A DNA stretch of 5,081 nt, taken from Akkermansia muciniphila (lineage in GTDB: Bacteria; Verrucomicrobiota; Verrucomicrobiia; Verrucomicrobiales; V1-33). Location: NCBI GenBank assembly GCA_943331195.2, contig CALQKQ020000292.1, positions 1-5,081 on the forward strand, written 5' to 3'. This document shows, one piece after another, positions 1-4,816 of the stretch. The position numbers and the translations under genes were made by a program. Position 1 is the first letter of the stretch. Every line of letters starts with the position of its first letter. The notes under the pieces are model-generated. The model searched no databases. It saw only the letters and a list, made by a program, of their open reading frames with translations, and was not told the origin of the DNA.

Positions 1-2845
1 CCTCAACATCCTCGGCAACACCGTGGCGGTGGACTACAAGGACGAGCGCAAGTTCGCCGAAGCCGCCGCCAACGTGGCCCGCACCGCCGAGCAGATCGTC
101 ACCCTCAGCTTCCGCCAGCAATACCGCGATGATCCGGCGGAAGGCTGGCAGTCGTTCCGCGACGGCAAATTCAATGACACCACGGATCAGACCCGCTCCT
201 GGGGTCTCGACGAATGGGCCTCCCGCGCCGGCCAGGGTGCCTACTACCACTGGGCAGTCGGCAATGCCATGCTGCCCGATGTCGATGCCGCCCACACCGG
301 CATCCAGAAGATCGACCGCACCACCGTGCCGGAACTGCAACTGCTGGCCGTCAGCGGTGAATCCTTCCAGACCACCGTCGATAACGCGAACTCCCACCTC
401 AACCCGCTCGGGCTCAGCCCCGGAGCCATCGCCTTCGACATCGATCCCAACCAACTGCGCGCCGGCAAGTCCCACTATGAGCAGGTCAGCGACCGGGCCC
501 TCACCGCCCAGCTCAACGCCAAGGGCGCTTTCGATCAGGCGGCCAAGATGACCCGCCTGCTGCGCAACCAGGACAACACGGTGGATGATTTCAATACCAC
601 CCTCGAGGAACAGGAACGCGCTTTCACCTATCAACTCATCGACATCTACGGCCGGCCCTATCCCGGCGATCGTGGGCCCGGCAAGACTTATGCCCAATCC
701 TACGACGGTCCCGATATCACCAACTGGTTCGTGGTGGATAAGGCCTCCGGCAGCGTTCCTACCGACGCTAAAGGCTTTTCTGTCTACGCCGACGGCTCTT
801 ACGTGGGCCTGAGAGAAGTGAATGTCTATGGCAACGAAGTGGACTACAAGACGCTCCAGACGCTCGACCCGGGCGACCCGGACGCCAATCCATCTGCTTT
901 CAGTTTCGACAAGTTGGACGAGCAGTCCCATCCCTATTCGGTCTTTTTCCGACGGGAGAGCCATGTGCAGTTCAGCGATGAGTTCTGGGGCGGCAAAGAC
1001 TATGGAACCCGTCCTCAAGCCGGGGAACTGCAAAACGCCCTTCTTCAGGCGCAGGATAGCTGGTTGAAGCTCGATGGGGCGCTCGGCGATCATCTGGTGG
1101 CTCTCGCCAAACTGAAAGAGAAAAGCGACGTGCTGTCGGGCCATCTTAAAACCATTATCGACAGTGATGCCAACGCTGTCACCTTTGACAATAAAATGTT
1201 TGGCCTGCAGAGCTCGATGTTTGTTTTGGATAGTACTGCAAATAACCTTGAAGCAGCTGCGGATGCGGCAAAAGACATGTCTGCAGTGCTTGCAGAAGCA
1301 ATTCCGCAGGTTCTTGGGATAGTGGCGGTAGACGCGCTCTCTCCTGTCAGATCTACTGTTGAGGGCACGGGACAAATAATTTCTATGGGGCTTACCTTTG
1401 CAAAGCTTGTCTTGCAGACCGCCAAAGGTGGGCTGGAGCTAGCGGCTAGCACATTGGAAAGAGCAACAGCCATCAAGGATTTGCGGCTGAATGCCAAACA
1501 AGACCTTCAGCAGATGCTTTACGAATATGTGAATGACTGGCGGGATATCACCAACCACCAATATGGAATCGGCCAGCTGTCCATCAGCCACCAGCGCAAC
1601 CTGCAGAAGGTGCTGGATCTGCTCGCCCAGGGTGATCGCATCATGCTGGAGCGGGAGATCTTCCGCAAGCGGGCTGCCACCACGGTGCAAGGCTACCGCA
1701 CCAACGACCTGGCCTTCCGCGCCTTCCGCAATGAATCGCTGGAGCAATACCGGACCCTGTTCGATCTCGCGAGCCGCTACACCTATCTGGCAGCCAAGAG
1801 CTACGACTACGAGACCGGCCTGCTCGGTTCCACCCAGGGCCAGGCGGTGATCTCGAAGATCGTGGCTTCCCGCGCCCTCGGGGATTTGACCGGCGACAAG
1901 CCGCAAGCCACCGTGAGCACGCTCGGTGACTCGGGCCTCGCGGGCACCATGGCACAGATGCAGGCGGATTTCTCGGTGGCCAAGGGCCGCCTCGGCATCA
2001 ACAACCCGGATACCAGCGGCACCCTCATTTCGCTGCGCCAGGAATTGTTCCGCATCTTGAACAATCCCGCCGCCACCGATGACGACAAGGCGTGGCAGCA
2101 GACGCTCGAACAGCACATGGTTAGCGATCTGATGGGTGATCCCGACGTGGCCGCCCAGTGCCGGAACATCCGCAAGCCGGACGGCAGTCCGGTGGCCGGC
2201 ATGGTGATTCCCTTCCCCTCGACCATCCAGCACGGCAAGAACTTCTTCGGCCTGCCGACTGCGGCGGGTGACCACAATTTCTCGCCCTCGAACTTCGCCA
2301 CCAAGATCTACTCGGCGGGCGTGATGTTCGACGGCTACGTGGGCATGGACCCCTACGCCGAGGGCAGGCCCGGCGCGGGGGCCCCGGATACCAACTCGGC
2401 GAACGCCCTCAATGCCACTCCCTACGTCTACCTGATTCCCGTGGGAGTGGACAAGATGCTGGCCCCGCCCCTCGGGGATACCGGCGTGGAGCGCTCCTGG
2501 ATGGTGCGGGACCAAGCCCTGCCGCTGCCTTACAACCTCGGGGCCACCGCCTTTTCCTCCAACCAGTTCTTCACGGCGGCCGGCACGCTCACCGAGCAGT
2601 CGTGGATCACCCGCAAGCACCAGGCCTTCCGCCCGGTGGACGACGCGGCCTTCTTCTACGGCTTACAGAAGTCGGAGTTCCAAAGCTCCCGCCTCGTCGG
2701 CCGCAGCGTGTGGAACACCCAGTGGAAACTCGTCATCCCCGCCTACGGCCTGCTCAACGACGAGCAAGCCGGCCTCACCCGCTTCGCCGCCACCGTGAAT
2801 GACATCAAACTCTTCTTCCGCACCTACTCGAATTCCGGGAACTGA
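1..2845 (+). CDS. Very large protein, C-terminal part (947 codons visible), TcA-like architecture; 5' end outside window
   Basis: The reading frame is open from base 2 to the TGA at 2843-2845, and seven sense codons precede the first GTG at 23, so the true start lies upstream. Seen in the protein (numbering from base 2): GAIAFDIDPNQL at about 141-152; a hydrophobic helical stretch at about 426-490 beginning MSAVLAEAIPQVLG; charged helices to about 640, with LFDLASRYTYLAAKSYDYE from 586; a beta-rich region with FFGLPTAAGDHNFSPSNFA near 746-764; a second beta segment with TPYVYLIPVGVDK; and the end QWKLVIPAYGLL...DIKLFFRTYSNSGN. Known of the family: TcA subunits of Tc toxins have a comparable order, with an AVPN.FG pore-helix region, a Y.QFYDLAV...AEQAY.WE helix, a TcB-binding beta domain, and a W.L.lP...sDiilhiRYT end. 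Inferred: a distant TcA-like or pore-forming giant protein. No catalytic motif is seen, and no TcB/TcC partner lies in the window. It could instead be an uncharacterised giant surface protein. That it is a real gene is near certain; the family is moderate to low confidence. Confidence 0.8.
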   Translation, partial: LNILGNTVAVDYKDERKFAEAAANVARTAEQIVTLSFRQQYRDDPAEGWQSFRDGKFNDTTDQTRSWGLDEWASRAGQGAYYHWAVGNAMLPDVDAAHTGIQKIDRTTVPELQLLAVSGESFQTTVDNANSHLNPLGLSPGAIAFDIDPNQLRAGKSHYEQVSDRALTAQLNAKGAFDQAAKMTRLLRNQDNTVDDFNTTLEEQERAFTYQLIDIYGRPYPGDRGPGKTYAQSYDGPDITNWFVVDKASGSVPTDAKGFSVYADGSYVGLREVNVYGNEVDYKTLQTLDPGDPDANPSAFSFDKLDEQSHPYSVFFRRESHVQFSDEFWGGKDYGTRPQAGELQNALLQAQDSWLKLDGALGDHLVALAKLKEKSDVLSGHLKTIIDSDANAVTFDNKMFGLQSSMFVLDSTANNLEAAADAAKDMSAVLAEAIPQVLGIVAVDALSPVRSTVEGTGQIISMGLTFAKLVLQTAKGGLELAASTLERATAIKDLRLNAKQDLQQMLYEYVNDWRDITNHQYGIGQLSISHQRNLQKVLDLLAQGDRIMLEREIFRKRAATTVQGYRTNDLAFRAFRNESLEQYRTLFDLASRYTYLAAKSYDYETGLLGSTQGQAVISKIVASRALGDLTGDKPQATVSTLGDSGLAGTMAQMQADFSVAKGRLGINNPDTSGTLISLRQELFRILNNPAATDDDKAWQQTLEQHMVSDLMGDPDVAAQCRNIRKPDGSPVAGMVIPFPSTIQHGKNFFGLPTAAGDHNFSPSNFATKIYSAGVMFDGYVGMDPYAEGRPGAGAPDTNSANALNATPYVYLIPVGVDKMLAPPLGDTGVERSWMVRDQALPLPYNLGATAFSSNQFFTAAGTLTEQSWITRKHQAFRPVDDAAFFYGLQKSEFQSSRLVGRSVWNTQWKLVIPAYGLLNDEQAGLTRFAATVNDIKLFFRTYSNSGN
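1090..1530 (+). other. AT-richer segment inside the large gene
   Basis: Codons in this stretch often end in A or T (for example GCA, GTT, GAT, ATT, TCT, CTT), whereas the gene before about 760 and after about 1540 strongly prefers C or G at the third position. The shift is gradual on the left, where 760-1090 is intermediate, and sharp on the right near 1540. It covers about residues 364-510, which includes the hydrophobic helical stretch. The frame is intact. It could be an exchanged or relaxed-selection segment, or reflect the amino-acid make-up of the region. Boundaries were judged by eye. Confidence 0.55.
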
Positions 2846-3081
2846 TCGAAAGGCAAACGTCCCCGGAAGCGCCGACGTCCGCGTCGCCCGGAGAATGAGG
2901 TGACCACGTGCTGACGTCCCGGCTTTTCCGCCGGCGTTCCCATTCTACATGTTAGGGAGGCCTTGGCAATCCCGACCGGCACGGCGGAGTCGTCGTAAGC
3001 CTTTGACGGGCGCCCTGGGTCAATTTCGTCGATTGGAGGTAAGCGGTGCGCGCAGTGCCGTCGTCTTTGAGTTGATTGGGG
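2846..3081. other. Intergenic stretch downstream of the large gene
   Basis: No convincing gene is visible. It is GC-rich with short palindromic pieces such as CGAC-GTCCGC-GTCG (2873-2886) and the larger stem-loop at 2914-2937. From about 2940 to 3080 there is no clear structure. It ends where the first interspersed repeat copy begins. Confidence 0.5.
2914..2937 (+). terminator. Possible terminator-like stem-loop after the large gene
   Basis: ACG-tc-CCGGC pairs with GCCGG-CGT around the loop TTTTCC, giving eight pairs with a two-base bulge, 69 bases after the stop codon. No T-run follows, so it is not a classic intrinsic terminator. It may only protect the 3' end, or be chance in GC-rich DNA. 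Confidence 0.25.
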
Positions 3082-3172
3082 ATTACCCTAAAAGGGTGCG
3101 TTGAAACGCGACCATGGGGCCTTTTTACACCCTAAGCACGGGGCCTGATTCGTTTTTTCTCGCTTCTACAGG

Positions 3173-3189
3173 CTCACCCGTTGGGGGAG
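3173..3189. repeat. Conserved internal hairpin of repeat copy 1
   Basis: CTCACCC-GTT-GGGGGAG forms six of seven pairs, with one A.G mismatch. It occupies the same place in the repeat as the hairpins at 3759-3775 and 4461-4477. Confidence 0.6.
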
Positions 3190-3235
3190 TCCCTTTTGTC
3201 GTCAAAAGCCACCGCCACATCCCGATCGATGGACC

Positions 3236-3248
3236 CGCCCGTCGGGCG
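3236..3248. repeat. Short hairpin in repeat copy 1
   Basis: CGCCC-GTC-GGGCG, a five-pair stem with a three-base loop. The same GGGCGGGTCCA context recurs at about 4409-4419 in the other orientation. Confidence 0.45.
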
Positions 3249-3391
3249 AGGGCACACCGCAGGGTGCCATGAGGCATCCACCCTTGGGGAGGGTTGGCTT
3301 CGGTTTTTTCTCCTTTCTGGCGGCCCGGCGACGCGGTCACCTTCGGAGTTATGGCGCCCCTTCAGGGCTCGGCATTTTTTCGGACACCGGA

Positions 3392-3410
3392 CCCAGGGCG
3401 TTGCCCTGGG
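3392..3410. repeat. 19-bp palindrome, copy 1 of 3 (REP-like)
   Basis: CCCAGGGC-GTT-GCCCTGGG is a perfect eight-pair stem with a three-base loop. Identical arms occur at 4098-4116 and 4237-4255. Confidence 0.9.
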
Positions 3411-3421
3411 CTATCGCATTT

Positions 3422-3436
3422 TGCCCCGTTGGGGCA
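3422..3436. repeat. Hairpin with GTT loop
   Basis: TGCCCC-GTT-GGGGCA, a six-pair perfect stem, 11 bases after the preceding 19-bp palindrome. It has the same GTT loop but an unrelated stem. Confidence 0.8.
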
Positions 3437-3445
3437 CCCAGGTGG

Positions 3446-3497
3446 AGCGGCTCGTGGGAGCAGCCCGTGGGAGCGGCTCGTGGGAGCGGCCCGTTTG
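3446..3497 (+). repeat. 13-bp tandem repeat, four units
   Basis: The units are AGCGGCTCGTGGG (3446-3458), AGCAGCCCGTGGG (3459-3471), AGCGGCTCGTGGG (3472-3484) and AGCGGCCCGTTTG (3485-3497). Units 1 and 3 are identical, and units 2 and 4 share the C in CCCGT, which suggests duplication of a 26-bp pair. It is non-coding, and copy number may vary between strains. Confidence 0.85.
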
Positions 3498-3532
3498 GAG
3501 ATGCCGGATAGAGAGCGCCCGCGGCGCGGAAA

Positions 3533-3600
3533 TAAACCTAAAAGCGTGAGTTGACTAGCGTATTCGGCGGGCCGGGGCAGTGGAACGTTAGATTTTTTCG
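3533..3600 (-). repeat. Interspersed repeat copy 2, strongly degenerate (minus orientation)
   Basis: On the - strand its right end reads CAACTCACGCTTTTAGG followed by TTTA (+ strand 3533-3553), almost the same as the ends of the three better copies. Farther in, only a CGAAAAAAT.TAACG-like block near 3585-3600 recalls the family. It is probably a diverged or truncated copy; the inner limit is uncertain. Confidence 0.5.
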
Positions 3601-3633
3601 TCGCGCGTTGGTTTTTTGGGGGGTGAGGCGCTG

Positions 3634-3651
3634 GCACCCCTGTCGGGGTGC
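3634..3651. repeat. Hairpin at left part of repeat copy 3
   Basis: GCACCCC-TGTC-GGGGTGC, a perfect seven-pair stem with a four-base loop. The corresponding place in copy 4 is ACCCC-ATTC-GGGGT (4382-4395), so shape and loop size are kept. Confidence 0.75.
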
Positions 3652-3672
3652 GGGTGAGGCCACGACGGGGAT

Positions 3673-3700
3673 CCGGTGGTGTCGCTGCGCTTACCACCGG
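3673..3700. repeat. Hairpin CCGGTGGT/ACCACCGG
   Basis: A perfect eight-pair stem around a 12-base loop GTCGCTGCGCTT. From general recollection, sequences of the form GGTGGTGTCGCTGCGCT-ACCACC are widespread extragenic repeats in PVC-group genomes. This could not be checked here. Confidence 0.75.
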
Positions 3701-3711
3701 CGACACGCTGG

Positions 3712-3726
3712 GATGCCTCCGGCATC
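3712..3726. repeat. Hairpin GATGCC-TCC-GGCATC
   Basis: A perfect six-pair stem with a three-base loop, 11 bases after the previous hairpin. A weaker TGCC/GGCA version occurs in copy 1 at 3265-3276. Confidence 0.7.
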
Positions 3727-3758
3727 GTGGTGGTGGTGGGTGATAAGAACGAAAGGGA

Positions 3759-3775
3759 CGCCCCCAATGGGGGAG
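3759..3775. repeat. Conserved internal hairpin of repeat copy 3
   Basis: CGCCCCC-AAT-GGGGGAG makes six of seven pairs. Its fourth pair is C-G where copy 4 (4461-4477) has A-T. The left edge of the inserted element lies ten bases past this hairpin. Confidence 0.6.
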
Positions 3776-3784
3776 CCTCCCGAG

Positions 3785-3902
3785 ACGCGCCCGCAAAAAT
3801 TATTTTGATATTTGATGTAGACCATTTTCGATTTGTAACTCATGGGAAATCAATGTCGAAAGCCTAGCTAACAAGTCGATTTTGGACCCTTTGCGGGCGC
3901 GT
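3785..3902. mobile_element. 118-bp MITE-like insertion with 13-bp terminal inverted repeats and 8-bp target duplication
   Basis: The ends are ACGCGCCCGCAAA (3785-3797) and TTTGCGGGCGCGT (3890-3902), a perfect 13-bp inverted repeat. CTCCCGAG flanks it directly on both sides (3777-3784 and 3903-3910). The partly palindromic flank extends the inverted repeat to 16 bp (3782-3797 and 3890-3905). The inside is far richer in A+T than its surroundings and has no open frame long enough for a transposase. It sits inside interspersed repeat copy 3, and copies 1 and 4 run straight through the same place, so the empty site is visible. An 8-bp duplication is made by several IS families, and the ends do not identify one. 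A transposase encoded elsewhere is inferred to have moved it. Confidence 0.8.
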
Positions 3903-3986
3903 CTCCCGAGGCGGGAAAAACGGCCCATGGTGCGCTCATAGCACGAAAAAGACTCCATGGTCGCGTTTCAATTCCCGCTTTTAGGC

Positions 3987-4091
3987 TTATATACCCTTGG
4001 CGATCTCGTCTTGAAGCTTGGCGAAACAGGTCATCCGGTCCATCCACCGCGTCATCATCGAGATCCACTTCCGTGCCAACGGCGCATCATC
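3987..4091 (-). pseudogene. Possible relic of a gene 3' end
   Basis: On the - strand, 34 codons ending in TAA (+ strand 3987-3989) read DDAPLARKWISMMTRWMDR, then MTCFAKLQDEIAKGI. Codons are G/C-ending and the peptide has a normal, helix-like composition, unlike other frames in this region. Upstream the frame runs into the palindrome at 4098-4116 and loses protein character. It may be the remnant of a gene cut by repeat insertion, or chance. No family was recognised. Confidence 0.25.
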
Positions 4092-4097
4092 CCTCAG

Positions 4098-4116
4098 CCC
4101 AGGGCAACGCCCTGGG
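4098..4116. repeat. 19-bp palindrome, copy 2 of 3 (REP-like, inverted loop)
   Basis: CCCAGGGC-AAC-GCCCTGGG has the same arms as 3392-3410 but the complementary loop, so it lies in the opposite orientation. It is followed by TTTT. With 4237-4255 it forms an inverted pair 139 bp apart. Confidence 0.9.
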
Positions 4117-4135
4117 TTTTCGTCGGCCGGAATAC

Positions 4136-4154
4136 CGCGCGCCAACGGTGCGCG
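4136..4154. repeat. 8-3-8 hairpin with AAC loop
   Basis: CGCGCGCC-AAC-GGTGCGCG pairs at seven of eight positions plus one G.T. Size and loop match the 19-bp palindrome at 4098-4116, but the stem sequence is unrelated. Confidence 0.7.
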
Positions 4155-4164
4155 ATACGCTGGC

Positions 4165-4189
4165 ACGCCGAACCACGCCGAACCACGCC
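4165..4189 (+). repeat. 10-bp tandem repeat, 2.5 units
   Basis: ACGCCGAACC occurs at 4165-4174 and 4175-4184, followed by ACGCC. It is short and non-coding, probably replication slippage. Confidence 0.75.
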
Positions 4190-4199
4190 ACCCCGGATC

Positions 4200-4216
4200 G
4201 CGGCCCTAAAGGCCGC
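4200..4216. repeat. Hairpin GCGGCC-CTAAA-GGCCGC
   Basis: A perfect six-pair stem with a five-base loop. A related hairpin, CGGCC-TAA-GGCCG, lies at 4293-4305. Confidence 0.7.
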
Positions 4217-4236
4217 CCAATCATGGGCGTTCTCAA

Positions 4237-4255
4237 CCCAGGGCGTTGCCCTGGG
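4237..4255. repeat. 19-bp palindrome, copy 3 of 3 (REP-like)
   Basis: CCCAGGGC-GTT-GCCCTGGG, extended to ten pairs by flanking AA and TT. It has the same orientation as copy 1 and is followed by TTTTC. It is unlikely to be a terminator because no gene ends just before it. Confidence 0.9.
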
Positions 4256-4292
4256 TTTTCTTAGCACCCAAGGAAGCTAAGCCTTGTAGGGG

Positions 4293-4305
4293 CGGCCTAA
4301 GGCCG
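4293..4305. repeat. Hairpin CGGCC-TAA-GGCCG
   Basis: A perfect five-pair stem with a three-base loop, related in stem sequence to the hairpin at 4200-4216. Confidence 0.6.
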
Positions 4306-4381
4306 ACTGCGCCAGCATCCCAGCCTAACCATGAATCGGGATAAACCGCAGTGAACCCTCCTGGATCATGGGCGCAGCATG

Positions 4382-4566
4382 ACCCCATTCGGGGTGCCCC
4401 CGGCCGCCGGGCGGGTCCACCGGCCACGATTCGGCTGGGGGCTTTTGACAACGGGAAGGACTCACCCAAAGGGTGAGTGTCCGGAGCCGGAAAAAAACGG
4501 CATATGGTCTGCACATAGCACGAAAAAGGCCCGATGGTCGAGTTACAACTCCCGCTTTTAGGGTTA
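4382..4566 (+). repeat. Interspersed repeat copy 4, uninterrupted (plus orientation)
   Basis: It begins with ACCCC-ATTC-GGGGT (4382-4395), then GGGCGGGTCCAC, GGCTTTTGACAACGGGAAGG, the perfect hairpin at 4461-4477, GGAAAAAAACGG, CATAGCACGAAAAAGG, ATGGTCGAGTTACAA and the right end CTCCCGCTTTTAGGG with TTA (to 4566). It is the cleanest copy and shows the empty site for the insertion in copy 3. Peptides read from it are low-complexity, so it is not coding. Confidence 0.75.
4461..4477. repeat. Conserved internal hairpin of repeat copy 4
   Basis: CTCACCC-AAA-GGGTGAG is a perfect seven-pair stem. The matching hairpins at 3173-3189 and 3759-3775 keep the shape with changed bases. Confidence 0.75.
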
Positions 4567-4816
4567 GGGAGTTAGTTCTCTTCGCCAGCAGTCGGGTCGC
4601 CCCTGCCGAATCAGAGAGTCCAGGTTCGTGGCGGGCTGGCGGATCAGGGTGGGCGCGGATTTCGAGGGCTAGGCGGGGGTGGCCTTTGGGAGGCGGCGCG
4701 CGGATTCGTGGGTGCTTTTGCCGGATTCGTCAAATAGCGGGGGCCGTGCCGGGAATCATCTTGCTTAAGCAGGCCATCTGGTCAAAAGCAGGCCACACTT
4801 TATTGTTTCTATTATT
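4567..4816. other. Upstream region of the secreted-protein gene
   Basis: No gene is seen. GC-rich up to about 4755, with short GCGGATTCG-like repetitions near 4657, 4701 and 4722, then turning AT-rich just before the start codon (4797-4816). The promoter of the downstream gene should be here, but no clear sigma-70 -35/-10 pair was found. Confidence 0.4.
4762..4795. promoter_or_regulatory. Possible operator: palindrome plus direct repeat
   Basis: TGCTTAAGCA (4762-4771) is a perfect 10-bp palindrome. Overlapping it, AAGCAGGCCA occurs twice, at 4767-4776 and 4786-4795, with starts 19 bp apart and ending 21 bases before the ATG. Position and spacing would suit a regulator binding site. No protein is implied. 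Confidence 0.35.

Larger units (their letters stand above)
3082..3290 (-). repeat. Interspersed repeat copy 1 (minus orientation)
   Basis: Read on the - strand it aligns with the copy at 4382-4566. Shared blocks in order are: a GGGCGGGTCCA block, GGCTTTTGACgACAAAAGGGACT (split here as GGCTTTTGAC + a variable base + ACA..., against GGCTTTTGACAACGGGAAGG in the other), a CTC.CCC..GGGTGAG hairpin, a GAAAAAACG block, AAAAAGG-CCC-ATGGTCG, and the right end CAACGCACCCTTTTAGGG (+ strand 3082-3103). A small TGCC-ATGA-GGCA hairpin at 3265-3276 matches a hairpin in the copy at 3634-3989. No protein-coding content is seen. Its left limit (about 3290) is approximate. Confidence 0.75.
3291..3532 (+). other. 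Hairpin-rich intergenic block between repeat copies 1 and 2
   Basis: No gene is supported; open frames here read through hairpins and give low-complexity peptides. The block holds GCCC-CTTCA-GGGC (3355-3367), the 19-bp palindrome at 3392-3410, the TGCCCC-GTT-GGGGCA hairpin at 3422-3436 and the 13-bp tandem repeat at 3446-3497. This style of block, with palindromes separated by T-runs, resembles the repetitive extragenic palindromes common in GC-rich PVC-group genomes, from general knowledge. Confidence 0.55.
3634..3989 (+). repeat. Interspersed repeat copy 3, interrupted by a 118-bp insertion
   Basis: Hairpins occur in order at 3634-3651, 3673-3700, 3712-3726 and 3759-3775, followed by the insertion at 3785-3902. 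The repeat then continues with GCGGGAAAAACGG, CATAGCACGAAAAAG, ATGGTCGCGTTTCAA and the right end TCCCGCTTTTAGG (to about 3989). With the insertion and one target duplication removed, the body joins into a sequence that lines up with 4382-4566 throughout its right half. The left limit is approximate. Confidence 0.75.
3990..4381. other. Hairpin-rich block between repeat copies 3 and 4
   Basis: No intact gene. Apart from the possible relic at 3987-4091 it contains two 19-bp palindromes (4098-4116 and 4237-4255), another 8-3-8 hairpin (4136-4154), a 10-bp tandem repeat (4165-4189), GCGGCC-CTAAA-GGCCGC (4200-4216) and CGGCC-TAA-GGCCG (4293-4305). Nothing is seen in 4306-4381. Confidence 0.55.

Noticed and set aside
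23..25. GTG as the start of the large gene
   Set aside because: The frame is open to the window edge and the residues before it look like protein; no ribosome binding site is seen.
1439..2620. Long open frame of 393 codons on the - strand
   Set aside because: Lies fully inside the large + strand gene; its peptide is rich in G, A, R, V and H, as expected for the reverse of GC-rich coding DNA.
3446..3497. Tandem repeats as a CRISPR array
   Set aside because: Units are 13 bp with no spacers; elsewhere the repeats are irregularly spaced and no cas gene is present.
3181..3808. Several overlapping open frames of 70-145 codons on both strands
   Set aside because: They run through hairpins and the repeats, give proline/arginine/glycine-rich peptides, and overlap each other in many frames; these are repeats, not genes.
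3805..3833. Promoter inside the small inserted element (TTGATA as -35)
   Set aside because: No acceptable -10 at the right distance (TCGATT).
3782..3905. 16-bp inverted repeat as a simple hairpin or attachment site
   Set aside because: The arms are 92 bases apart, and the flanking 8-bp direct repeats with the empty site fit an insertion better; the outer 3 bp come from the partly palindromic target.
4237..4260. Palindrome plus TTTT as an intrinsic terminator
   Set aside because: No gene ends upstream, the T-run is short, and the same palindrome occurs elsewhere without T's.
3957..4280. Open frames with peptides like PGQRPGF and NPGRCPGF
   Set aside because: These are translations of the 19-bp palindromes, a known source of false gene calls.
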